Part shown: in pieces, positions 1 to 6,109 of the stretch | How positions within the stretch are numbered: position 1 is the stretch's first letter | How the letters are laid out: each line of letters starts with the position of its first letter | Assembly (NCBI GenBank): GCA_051873875.1 | Contig: JBJEFI010000084.1 | Span: 1 to 9,254 of the forward strand | Source: JBJEFI01 sp051873875 | GTDB lineage: Bacteria > Bacillota > Bacilli > Bacillales > Bacillaceae_G | Length of the DNA: 9,254 bases | Direction of reading: 5' to 3' | Program-made: the position numbers and the translations under genes | The notes under the pieces: generated by a model | Database searches by the model: none | What the model was told of the DNA's origin: nothing | What the model saw: the letters and a program-made list of their open reading frames with translations, nothing else

Positions 1-9
1 ATTATCTAG

Positions 10-297
10 CCAGATTCTTTAAAAGATGCATTTAAGATTGCCACTATTCATTATCACAATGCGCCAAAACTAATCCCTGTTTATTCCCATAGATATATTC
101 CATCAACTCCATTTGAAAAAGGAAATCCTATCTTATCCATTCACCAAACCGATATTATCTATTATGGTGAGGACTTATTCTCTTATTTATTAATCGAGTT
201 TGATTTCAAGAAACATGGGAGTATGGATTTTAAAACGATTAAAAAACTCCCTTTTTGGAGTGATATAATTGATACATGGGATGAAGACGAAAAATAG
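10..297 (+). pseudogene. SMI1/KNR4 (SUKH) family protein, C-terminal remnant
   Basis: Frame 1 reads without interruption from codon 10 to the TAG at 295-297 (95 residues). It carries the C-terminal signature of SMI1/KNR4 (SUKH superfamily) proteins: 'PKLIPVYSHRYIPS', 'GNP', then 'HQTDIIYYGEDL'. SUKH proteins are small cytosolic proteins, many of them immunity partners of contact-dependent or polymorphic toxins; others have unknown roles. A TAG at 7-9 lies in the same frame immediately before the 'PDSLKDAF' segment, which in intact homologues is joined to an upstream N-terminal half. The next in-frame ATG lies near 223, so the remnant has no usable start. A nonsense mutation or a frameshift just upstream would explain this. 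The rest of the gene lies outside the window, so a sequencing error cannot be excluded. A terminator follows. Family call fairly sure, pseudogene call moderate. Confidence 0.65.
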
Positions 298-323
298 TAT
301 TTTTTTATTTTAATTGTGAACTT

Positions 324-363
324 AAAAAGGCGATTCTACAACTATAGTAGTATCGCCTTTTTG
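324..363 (+). terminator. Rho-independent terminator after the SMI1/KNR4 remnant
   Basis: The stem 324-334 (AAAAAGGCGAT) pairs with 352-362 (ATCGCCTTTTT) and continues inward after one mismatch with CTAC/GTAG. The A-rich left arm and T-rich right arm would let it act in both directions. Confidence 0.85.
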
Positions 364-447
364 TTTCTTTCGTTTTCTTCATACATAATGAATCAATTTT
401 AATTATGCTTACACTACATTTATTCTGATTATTTCATCAATTATGTG

Positions 448-456
448 TGATATAGT
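448..456 (+). promoter_or_regulatory. Candidate extended -10 promoter of the MBL-fold gene
   Basis: TGA followed by TATAGT matches the extended -10 form (TGnTATAAT) with one mismatch. No good -35 hexamer sits at 16-18 bases, which is tolerated for extended -10 promoters. The predicted start near 463 gives a leader of about 45 bases before the ATG. Confidence 0.4.
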
Positions 457-507
457 TAATGTAATGCTTGTTTATCGTTTTTCATTACATTGTAGGAGGT
501 ACAGTTT

Positions 508-1491
508 ATGCAAAAATCCAATATCATTTTCTTTGAAAGAAAATTTCCAAGTGCAAACATGATTCTTATTAAAGATCAGCTTCCGACTCTGATTGATACT
601 GGTTTTGGGAGTAATGTGAAAGCGACAGAGCAATTAATGAAAGAATCTGGTATTGCACCAGAAGAATTACATCTTATTGTGAATACGCATTATCATAGTG
701 ACCATGTAGGTGGTAATTTTCATTTCCAAAAAAATTACGGTGTCACGATTGCTGCTCATAAATGGGATGCAGATTTGGTGAACACTTGCAATTCTGAAGC
801 TTGTGGTGCGGAGTGGTTAGATCAGCCTGTTGAACCATATCGAGTCGATATAAAGCTTTCCGATAATGATGAGATAATGACAGGGAGTCGACTCTTCCAA
901 GTGTTACATACACCAGGACATACATTAGGTCATATTTCTTTATATGAGCCTGAGGAAAAGGTATTAATTTGTGGGGATCTTTTTCATAAAAATGATATTG
1001 GCTGGTTAAATATTTTTCGAGAAGGTGTAGCATCCATCCAACGTTCCCTTGAAAGTTTGGAACGGTTATCTACATTGCCAATTCAACAAGCTTATTCTGG
1101 TCACGGTCCTCAAATAGACAATCCTCAAAATTCTATTGATTCTGCAAGAAAACGATTTGAAAAATGGCTCAGTACACCAGAGAAAATTTCGTGGCATGCC
1201 TGTAAGCGAATATTTGCCTATGCATTAATTATTAAAAATGGATTAAGAGAAGAAGAAATCCCTAGCTATCTATTAACATGTGGTTGGTTTCATGATTTTG
1301 CTCGTCACGCGTTTCAGCTTCAACCAGAAGAATTTGTACAAGTTTTAATTGATGAAATGATTCGCTCTGGAGCAGCAAGCTGGAACAATAATCAATTAAT
1401 CGCCACTTCCCCATATGAAGCACCCCAAAGAGAATGGATAGAGAAAAATATAAAACCAAATGATTGGAAAAATCTCGATTGTTTTGCATAA
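508..1491 (+). CDS. MBL-fold metallo-hydrolase
   Basis: Predicted soluble metal-dependent hydrolase of the metallo-beta-lactamase superfamily, 327 residues, no signal peptide. Metal ligands are visible in order: THYHSDH at 60-66 (HxHxDH motif), H138 in 'TPGHTLGH', D157 in 'ICGDLFH' and H199 in 'SGHGP'. This complete set suggests a two-metal active site. The N-terminal 210 residues form the MBL domain. The remaining ~115 residues are a helical extension, as in the glyoxalase II/lactonase-like branch where the tail often forms a winged-helix or substrate-binding cap. The substrate cannot be read from sequence; hydroxyacylglutathione-like thioesters or lactones are typical of relatives. The ATG has an AGGAGGT at 494-500, seven bases upstream. 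It stands alone, with its own candidate promoter and terminator. Nothing links it to antibiotic resistance. Confidence 0.88.
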   Translation: MQKSNIIFFERKFPSANMILIKDQLPTLIDTGFGSNVKATEQLMKESGIAPEELHLIVNTHYHSDHVGGNFHFQKNYGVTIAAHKWDADLVNTCNSEACGAEWLDQPVEPYRVDIKLSDNDEIMTGSRLFQVLHTPGHTLGHISLYEPEEKVLICGDLFHKNDIGWLNIFREGVASIQRSLESLERLSTLPIQQAYSGHGPQIDNPQNSIDSARKRFEKWLSTPEKISWHACKRIFAYALIIKNGLREEEIPSYLLTCGWFHDFARHAFQLQPEEFVQVLIDEMIRSGAASWNNNQLIATSPYEAPQREWIEKNIKPNDWKNLDCFA

Positions 1492-1516
1492 CAAACCATT
1501 CAAACCTAATATATTT

Positions 1517-1544
1517 AAGAAGCTGTGAAGGGCTTCTTTTTTTT
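1517..1544 (+). terminator. Terminator of the MBL-fold gene
   Basis: AAGAAGC at 1517-1523 pairs with GCTTCTT at 1532-1538, with an 8-base loop and a T run to 1544. The end of the T run also forms the TTTAT at the start of the adjoining bcr1-like fragment. Confidence 0.8.
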
Positions 1545-1584
1545 ATTCCGTTCTGATTGCCAACAAAGCAGAGAAGTTGTTCAT
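1542..1584 (+). repeat. Decayed bcr1-like repeat fragment
   Basis: TTTAT at 1542-1546 is followed by a segment matching the start of the fragment at 2374 (18 of the first 21 bases by eye). Then comes 'AAAGCAGAGAAGTT..TCAT', matching that fragment's right end. The middle of the element is missing. It lies in the leader of the pentapeptide-repeat gene, directly on the preceding terminator. It is short and degenerate, so it is supported mainly by comparison with the 2374 and 6110 copies. Confidence 0.5.
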
Positions 1585-1644
1585 GTATCATTTGATTCGT
1601 ATTATAATAAATATATTCAAAATGAGAAGAGTAAAGGTGATTGT

Positions 1645-2304
1645 GTGTCTCGAAAAATAAAAATCGAAAAACCAAAACTAGCATCGAATTTGCCAACCGC
1701 AAATTTTGAAGACATTTATTATAAGGAAGAGCCGTATCTGAATAATTGCATCATAAAAGATTGCTGTATTGAAAGGGAAATAATAGAGAGAGCTGATTTT
1801 TGTAACGTTATTTTTCAAAATGTTACCTTTCGGGATGTATCCTTTAAAAAAATTGAATTAACAGATGTGATTTTTGATAAGTGTGATGTATCCAATGCAG
1901 ATTTTAGTGAGGGGATTATTCACCGCGTGGAGTTTAAAAATTCGAAAATGCTAGGGATTAACCTTGCAGATGCCCATTTTGGAAATGTCTTATTTGAGGA
2001 TTGTAATTTAAATTTAAGTAACTTTGGTTATGCGTCCTTGAAGCAAGTGAAGTTTGAGACTTGTTCCATGCAAAAAGCAGATCTCTATGAATGCAAATTG
2101 AATAAAGTAGCGTTTCAGCAATGCGATTTAAATGATGTAAACTTTGTAGATACGCCACTTAAAGGTATCGACATTAGCACATGTACGTTTCAAAACCTTG
2201 TCGTGTCATTGAAAGAATTAAATGGATGTGAAGTTTCGCCAGAACAAGCAATTGGATTTGCAGGAATGATGGGATTAAAGGTGAAAGAAGAAGGAGCTAT
2301 ATAG
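1645..2304 (+). CDS. Pentapeptide-repeat protein
   Basis: A 219-residue cytosolic protein built from pentapeptide repeats (A(D/N)(L/F)xx type) between about residues 50 and 185, for example 'RADFC', 'NADFS', 'KADLY', 'DVNFV'. Such proteins fold into a right-handed quadrilateral beta-helix with about 20 residues per coil. Some family members mimic DNA and protect gyrase (Qnr, MfpA), but nothing here shows that role. Residues 1-48 and the final ~30 form caps. The start is taken as GTG at 1645 because AAAGGTG (1633-1639) lies five bases upstream and the protein then begins (M)SRKIKIEKPK. An in-frame GTG at 1525 is rejected because it falls inside the preceding terminator hairpin and has no ribosome site. 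Several cysteines stand at intervals of 20 residues (80, 120, 140, 160, 180), stacking on one face. Biological role unknown. Confidence 0.85.
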   Translation: MSRKIKIEKPKLASNLPTANFEDIYYKEEPYLNNCIIKDCCIEREIIERADFCNVIFQNVTFRDVSFKKIELTDVIFDKCDVSNADFSEGIIHRVEFKNSKMLGINLADAHFGNVLFEDCNLNLSNFGYASLKQVKFETCSMQKADLYECKLNKVAFQQCDLNDVNFVDTPLKGIDISTCTFQNLVVSLKELNGCEVSPEQAIGFAGMMGLKVKEEGAI

Positions 2305-2315
2305 CTTCTTTTTTT
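2288..2315 (+). terminator. Terminator overlapping the end of the pentapeptide-repeat gene
   Basis: The stop codon lies inside the palindrome AGCTATATAGCT (2295-2306). The pairing extends outward through GAAGG/TTC with G-T wobbles and runs into seven T's at 2309-2315. The last codons of the gene are therefore part of the terminator stem. Confidence 0.7.
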
Positions 2316-2373
2316 AAAATGATTATTTCTGATTTTTCTGTTTGTTATTTATATGTTGTCGTGTAGAATGTTT

Positions 2374-2439
2374 TTTATCCCGTTCTGACTACCACTAAGA
2401 CTCCCCCTTCAAAACTTAGCGAAAGCAGGGAAGTTTCAT
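2374..2439 (+). repeat. Internally deleted bcr1-like element
   Basis: 2374-2418 matches the reverse complement of 6209-6253 at 39 of 45 positions by eye, including the outer TTTAT. 2429-2439 (GGAAGTTTCAT) matches the reverse complement of the other end, 6115-6125, at 10 of 11. About 75 internal bases present in the 6110 copy are missing. Orientation is opposite to that copy. It sits between the pentapeptide and DoxX-like genes. Confidence 0.7.
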
Positions 2440-2568
2440 TATTATTTGTCTGATAATTTTCAGTATAACAGTAGTAAGCAAATCATATGTATCAGTAAGC
2501 TGAATGTACTACAGTTAATTATGCAATCATTCGTTTGTATTCGATTTAATAACGAAGGAGGAGAGCGA

Positions 2569-2913
2569 ATGGAGATTGTAGCATGGGTGTTACAAGGAAT
2601 ATTGGCGGCAATGTTCTTAATAGCAGGCTTTGGAAAAATAACAGGCTCACAAATGCATCGTGATAATTTCACTCGATGGGGATTGCCACAGTGGTTTCGT
2701 GTTGTAACAGGAATTATAGAGGTAGGTAGTGTAATATTGTTAGTTATTGGATTTTGGCAAAAGGATTTTGCAATAGCGGGGGCTGTATTACTTATTTTGA
2801 CAGCAATTGGCGGAACACTTACTCATATACGTGTAAAAGATGGATTTAAAGATACGTTTATGATTGTGTTATTAGGAATAATGGCGCTAGCATTGTTACT
2901 AATTATAATGTGA
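2569..2913 (+). CDS. DoxX-like family membrane protein
   Basis: A 114-residue integral membrane protein of the DoxX/DoxX_2-like group with about four predicted helices (roughly 3-21, 43-62, 66-86, 96-114). The typical features are 'GFGKITGS' after helix 1 and an acidic residue (E51) in 'GIIEVGSVILL' of helix 2. Family members are associated with quinone- or thiol-linked redox functions in the membrane, but the role of small stand-alone Bacillus members is not settled. The ATG at 2569 is chosen because AAGGAGG (2555-2561) is seven bases upstream and the hydrophobic helix starts at once. The in-frame ORF opens earlier at 2446, but that extension is polar, lacks a ribosome site and begins next to the repeat at 2374. 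Its terminator is shared with the convergent serine hydrolase gene. Confidence 0.85.
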   Translation: MEIVAWVLQGILAAMFLIAGFGKITGSQMHRDNFTRWGLPQWFRVVTGIIEVGSVILLVIGFWQKDFAIAGAVLLILTAIGGTLTHIRVKDGFKDTFMIVLLGIMALALLLIIM

Positions 2914-2921
2914 GAGTAAAT

Positions 2922-2956
2922 AAAAAACAGACAATTAAACGACATGTCTGTTTTTT
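2922..2956. terminator. Bidirectional terminator between convergent genes
   Basis: AAAAAACAGACA (2922-2933) pairs perfectly with TGTCTGTTTTTT (2945-2956) around an 11-base loop. The A run on one side and T run on the other serve both the DoxX-like gene (+) and the serine hydrolase gene (-). Confidence 0.9.
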
Positions 2957-2967
2957 TGTTATTTCAT

Positions 2968-3966
2968 CTATTTTTCCATAGCTTTAAGAATATCATTCCT
3001 TAATTCCCAAACATTACAGCCAAAGTTACTTACAATTGTAATGTTTCTATTTTTTTCTATATCAAAGGAAGAAATAAACGAAACACCAGGGTCACACCCT
3101 TCAAAATATGGGGTATATGTTCCACTTGTGGTTTTATCAAGCCATATTCCTAATCCATAGAATTGATGATTATTATGACTTTGGACACGCAGCATCTCAG
3201 TTAATGTTGCTTTCGAAATTAGTTTTCCGCTTAATAAATGGAACCAAAATTGATCAATATCTAAAACAGTTGTGAAGGCACCGCCTGCTCCTGTTCCTTT
3301 TACATCGACACTATATATATTTGTGTAATATTCTTTTCGTTGTTTATCATAAATATAGGCGTTTGCACATTTTGCAGGTAATCGATCAAGTTCGTAATAA
3401 CCTGTATGGTACATGCCACTTGGGATAAAAATATTTTCTCGCAAAAATTCATCGAATAATTGCCCAGTTACTTTCTCAATAATTAATCCTAATACAACAA
3501 AGCCTGTATTGTTGTATTGGAACTTTGTACCTTTTGGATACATCATCGGTTTATGAATGAAAAGTGGTATTAAATCAGAAGATGTTCTAATTTTGTAGTT
3601 AGGGTACTCTTTCCACAATTCACTATAATCACTCATGCTACTTTCATCGAAGTAATCAGGAATTCCTGATGTGTGGTTTAATAATTGTTTAATTGTAATA
3701 TTTCCATCGATTTCGTTTAAATCAAAATCAAGTAAGTCACCTATTGTATCATTGAAATGTAATAATCCTCTTTCAATCAATTGTAAAATTCCAACACTAA
3801 CAAAAACCTTCCCTGCCGAAGCGGTTGGAAACTTAGTATCAAGTTCATTATTGATTTCATTTGATAAGTCTGCATAGCCATAACACCCTTGGAAAAGCAC
3901 ATTTTCATTTTCAATAATAGAAATACAACCACTAAATTCTGTCGGTATTAGATTTTTTAATTCCAT
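2968..3966 (-). CDS. Serine hydrolase, beta-lactamase / PBP class C family
   Basis: A 332-residue protein of the Beta-lactamase (PF00144) fold shared by class C beta-lactamases, D-alanyl-D-alanine peptidases and esterases. The nucleophile motif SxxK is S50-A-G-K53, the second motif Y-x-N is Y151-N-N153, and the family motif HTSG lies at 98-101 in 'IKQLLNHTSGIPDY'. In the third-motif region the sequence is 'FEGCDPGVSF' rather than a clear KTG or HxG. There is no signal peptide or lipobox and the catalytic domain starts at residue 1, so it is probably cytosolic and acts on a small ester or peptide rather than as a secreted beta-lactamase. AGGAGTG (3977-3983) precedes the ATG. It converges on the DoxX-like gene and shares its terminator. 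The upstream region is rich in palindromes. Substrate unknown. Confidence 0.87.
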   Translation of the reverse strand: MELKNLIPTEFSGCISIIENENVLFQGCYGYADLSNEINNELDTKFPTASAGKVFVSVGILQLIERGLLHFNDTIGDLLDFDLNEIDGNITIKQLLNHTSGIPDYFDESSMSDYSELWKEYPNYKIRTSSDLIPLFIHKPMMYPKGTKFQYNNTGFVVLGLIIEKVTGQLFDEFLRENIFIPSGMYHTGYYELDRLPAKCANAYIYDKQRKEYYTNIYSVDVKGTGAGGAFTTVLDIDQFWFHLLSGKLISKATLTEMLRVQSHNNHQFYGLGIWLDKTTSGTYTPYFEGCDPGVSFISSFDIEKNRNITIVSNFGCNVWELRNDILKAMEK

Positions 3967-4006
3967 CCTGATTTTTCACTCCTAGCTTCATAAGCTGATG
4001 ATGTTG

Positions 4007-4095
4007 TTACTAGTAATTTCTAATCATTCTAAAAAATAAATCTATGGAACTGCTACCAATAGGTAGTACGTACTAGTTTTATTTTATAAAATAAA
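4007..4095. promoter_or_regulatory. Palindrome-rich region upstream of the serine hydrolase gene
   Basis: Four inverted repeats lie within 90 bases: TTACTAGTAA (4007-4016), CTACC-AATA-GGTAG (4053-4066), TAGTACGTACTA (4064-4075, overlapping the previous one) and the perfect 18-base TTTATTTTATAAAATAAA (4078-4095). No gene lies here. The region is upstream of the - strand gene ending at 3966, so these are candidate operator sites or fortuitous AT-rich palindromes. I could not pick a convincing promoter. Confidence 0.35.
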
Positions 4096-4187
4096 CGCCA
4101 TAATAGTACATTCTAAAATTGTAGAAATAAGAACATTTTTATGGTAGGGAAGGGGAAAGTATTTTTGTTGATTAGGAGAGGTCTGAG

Positions 4188-4225
4188 AAGAGCCTGTTTT
4201 GAAAAAATTATCAAAACAGGCTCTT
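4188..4225 (-). terminator. Hairpin terminator downstream of the thioesterase gene
   Basis: A perfect 15-base-pair stem (4188-4202 with 4211-4225; arms AAGAGCCTGTTTTGA and its complement) lies ten bases beyond the stop codon of the - strand thioesterase gene. The T run after the stem is poor on that strand, so termination may be less efficient than at the other sites. Confidence 0.65.
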
Positions 4226-4235
4226 GTTCATAGAT

Positions 4236-4715
4236 TTACTTATTTTCCTTCTTCCGAGCTTGGTATCGTTCCATTGCTAATTGGTAATGATATTTTTCTT
4301 CGTCTGTAACGGGAATAATTGGGGGAACTTTGGATGGCTTGGAATTTTTATCAATAGCAACCATTGTTAAATAGGCTTGGGACGTTGGTGTTTTCTTCCC
4401 TGTTAATAAATCTTCTGAATGAACCTTTACTAATACTTCCATGGATGTTGTATGGGTGCAAATGACACTTGCTTCGACACAAATGGCTTCGCCTAATTTA
4501 ATTGGTGCATGGAATTCAAAGGAGTCACTTCTCATTGTAACAACTAGTTTTCGGCAATGGCGCATTGCTGAAATCGCTGCAATTTTGTCAGCATAGGCCA
4601 TTACTTTCCCACCAAAAATCGTACCATGTATATTCGTATCTGGCGGTAATACTAAGTCAACTAATTGTACTCGTGATTCACTTACTGTCTTTGGCTGTAA
4701 CGGTTGTTGAATCAA
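4236..4715 (-). CDS. ykhA: Acyl-CoA thioesterase, hotdog fold (YkhA-like)
   Basis: A 159-residue single-hotdog acyl-CoA thioesterase that hydrolyses acyl-CoA to free acid and CoA in the cytosol, resembling B. subtilis YkhA and the BACH family. The N-terminal signature 'LVLPPDTNIHGTIFGGKVMAYAD' places N28, the glycine pair G35-G36 and D43 in the usual positions of the active-site loop and helix. 'SDSFEFHAPIKLGE' and 'TTSMEVLVKVHSEDLLTG' follow as in the family. The protein ends in a charged tail (ERYQARKKENK). It starts with TTG at 4713-4715: GAGGAG at 4725-4730 lies nine bases upstream, and the nearby ATG at 4732-4734 is out of frame. The gene appears monocistronic. A long dyad lies about 65 bases upstream. 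Substrate chain length cannot be read from sequence. Confidence 0.88.
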   Translation of the reverse strand: MIQQPLQPKTVSESRVQLVDLVLPPDTNIHGTIFGGKVMAYADKIAAISAMRHCRKLVVTMRSDSFEFHAPIKLGEAICVEASVICTHTTSMEVLVKVHSEDLLTGKKTPTSQAYLTMVAIDKNSKPSKVPPIIPVTDEEKYHYQLAMERYQARKKENK

Positions 4716-4779
4716 TTGTGCTAACTCCTCTCATACAGTGGCGGGACTGTGTTGGATTTACACAAAGCTTCCCTTTTAA

Positions 4780-4803
4780 TTCTTAAAAAAGATATTTTAA
4801 GAA
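4780..4803. promoter_or_regulatory. Dyad upstream of the thioesterase gene
   Basis: TTCTTAAAA (4780-4788) and TTTTAAGAA (4795-4803) form a perfect 9+9 inverted repeat with a 6-base centre, about 65 bases upstream of the TTG start. It could be a repressor site or a leader hairpin. No recognised operator consensus is matched. Confidence 0.3.
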
Positions 4804-4950
4804 ATCTATCTCCACGTTTATTTTGTTTTTTTAGATAATTTTTAAAAGTAAAAATTTATAAAAGCATACCATTTTTGTATTTCTTCGTCAAACACATTTC
4901 GAATAGGCTTTTAGTTTGAAGCAAATAAAAGGGATTCGTCCAATAAGAAA

Positions 4951-4959
4951 TGGTAAAAT
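4951..4959 (+). promoter_or_regulatory. Candidate extended -10 of the DUF4083 gene
   Basis: TGG followed by TAAAAT fits an extended -10 box with one mismatch and would start RNA near 4966, about 26 bases before the ATG. No clear -35 is seen. Confidence 0.3.
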
Positions 4960-4991
4960 AAATATATAAGGGTGAGATAGGGGCTAAGAAA

Positions 4992-5159
4992 ATGGAATGG
5001 AACTTAAACATTGGAGATATTGTTGTTCAATTAATTGTTTTAGCAATTCCGGTACTCGTTGTAGCACTTTTGGTATTGGCTGGGCAATCTTCAAGAAGAA
5101 AAAAAGAGCAGTTAGATCGTATTGAAGCTAAGTTAGATGCACTGTTAGAAAAGAAATAA
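4992..5159 (+). CDS. DUF4083-type small membrane protein
   Basis: A 55-residue ORF. One hydrophobic segment (about residues 10-30, 'IVVQLIVLAIPVLVVALLVLAG') is followed by a basic stretch (SSRRKKEQ) and an amphipathic helix with heptad leucines/isoleucines ('LDRIEAKLDALLEKK'). This single-span plus short coiled-coil layout matches the small DUF4083 proteins of Bacillus. The C-terminal coiled coil would face the cytoplasm by the positive-inside rule and could mediate oligomerisation. AGGGGC (4979-4984) lies seven bases before the ATG, and a terminator follows at 5187, so it is an independent unit. Function unknown. The reading frame, ribosome site and terminator together make it a real gene. 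Confidence 0.8.
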   Translation: MEWNLNIGDIVVQLIVLAIPVLVVALLVLAGQSSRRKKEQLDRIEAKLDALLEKK

Positions 5160-5186
5160 GGAATAACTGATATTGTTCTAATAAGG

Positions 5187-5210
5187 ACTTCCAGCAATGG
5201 GAGTTTTTTT
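5187..5210 (+). terminator. Terminator of the DUF4083 gene
   Basis: ACTTCC (5187-5192) pairs with GGGAGT (5199-5204), one T-G wobble, 6-base loop, followed by T's to 5210. Confidence 0.75.
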
Positions 5211-5267
5211 CATTTTCTGTTAGTGGGGAATTGAGCAAATTAGAATGATGTTTTTCGTTTAGATACA

Positions 5268-5276
5268 TGGTATTAT
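5268..5276 (+). promoter_or_regulatory. Candidate extended -10 promoter of the yfnB-like gene
   Basis: TGG followed by TATTAT matches TGnTATAAT with one mismatch, about 60 bases before the start codon. It lies inside a small dyad (ACATG, 7 bases, CATGT at 5265-5281). A -35 at the right distance is weak. Confidence 0.4.
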
Positions 5277-5338
5277 CATGTGAGGAAAAGAAAGAATGTT
5301 AGATTTATCGGGTAAGTGAAAGAAAGGGATGGCTTGTT

Positions 5339-6049
5339 TTGAAGAAATATCAGACTTTATTATTTGATTTAGATGATACACTATTAGACTTTGGTGCAAC
5401 AGAAAAAGAGTCGTTACGTCTGCTTTTTAAAGAGCAAGGTGTTGTTCTAACGGATGAAATGGAAGCACATTATAAAGAAATAAACCAAGGTATTTGGAAG
5501 GCGATTGAAGAAGGAACGGTAAATCGTGATGATGTATTGAATACACGTTTTTCACTATTCTTTAAAGAGTACGGACAAGATGTAGATGGTGCTTTATTGG
5601 AAAGTCGTTATCGTCAATATTTAGAGAAGGGGCATCAACTAATTGATGGTGCATTTGAATTAATTACGAATTTACAAAAGGAATTTGATTTATATGTGGT
5701 AACAAATGGTGTTTCAAAAACCCAGTATAGACGTCTACAAGATTCAAAGTTATCGTCATTATTTAAAGACACGTTTGTTTCAGAGGATGCAGGTTTTCAA
5801 AAGCCAATGAAGGAATACTTCGATTACGTCTTTGCACGAATTCCTAATTTTTCTCCAGAAAAGACATTAATTATTGGAGATACATTAAGCTCGGATATAA
5901 AAGGTGGATATTTAGCGGGAATTGATACATGTTGGTTTAATCCGAATAAGAAAGAAAATAATACGGACATTGTTCCAACTTATCAAATCGAGAAGCTTGA
6001 TGACCTATATGGAATCTTAACGGTTCAACAAGCTAGGAAGCATGGTTAA
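5339..6049 (+). CDS. yfnB: HAD-family nucleotidase, YfnB/YjjG type
   Basis: A 236-residue cytosolic phosphatase of the haloacid dehalogenase superfamily, YjjG-like noncanonical pyrimidine nucleotidase group; relatives dephosphorylate (d)UMP/dTMP and mutagenic pyrimidine analogues. All four HAD motifs are present: D10-L-D12-D-T (nucleophile and acid/base), T122-N-G in 'VVTNGVS', K155 in 'FQKP', and the metal-binding G180-D181 with D186 in 'IIGDTLSSDIKGG'. The helical cap lies at about residues 18-100. Strong resemblance to B. subtilis YfnB from memory, including 'NTRF', 'GHQLIDGAF' and 'DTCWFNP'. It starts at TTG 5339: the product then begins with the family's 'MKKYQTLLFDLDDT', and the upstream ATG at 5329 is out of frame. 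The ribosome site (AAAGGG, 5323-5328) is ten bases away, so initiation may be modest. No terminator hairpin is seen before the bcr1 element, whose hairpins may take that role. Confidence 0.9.
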   Translation: MKKYQTLLFDLDDTLLDFGATEKESLRLLFKEQGVVLTDEMEAHYKEINQGIWKAIEEGTVNRDDVLNTRFSLFFKEYGQDVDGALLESRYRQYLEKGHQLIDGAFELITNLQKEFDLYVVTNGVSKTQYRRLQDSKLSSLFKDTFVSEDAGFQKPMKEYFDYVFARIPNFSPEKTLIIGDTLSSDIKGGYLAGIDTCWFNPNKKENNTDIVPTYQIEKLDDLYGILTVQQARKHG

Positions 6050-6109
6050 AAATAATAAAATGTCGGAAGGGAAAGATACGTAAAGGAAGAATATAAGTAG
6101 TATATGTTT

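Noticed and set aside
1525..1644. N-terminal extension of the pentapeptide-repeat ORF starting at GTG 1525
   Set aside because: The start lies inside the loop of the preceding terminator, the extension crosses a repeat fragment and lacks a ribosome site; GTG 1645 has a good one.
1262..1702. - strand ORF across the MBL gene end and its terminator
   Set aside because: Shadow of the + strand genes: it runs through a terminator and has no recognisable protein features.
1542..2439. Composite transposon carrying the pentapeptide gene
   Set aside because: The flanking bcr1 fragments are short, decayed and encode no transposase; no target duplication surrounds the whole unit.
2446..2568. N-terminal extension of the DoxX-like ORF
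   Set aside because: Polar, unlike the family, no ribosome site; the ATG at 2569 has a near-perfect AAGGAGG at ideal spacing.
4565..4786. + strand ORF of 73 codons opposite the thioesterase gene
   Set aside because: It is antisense to a well-supported gene, has no ribosome site and shows no family features.
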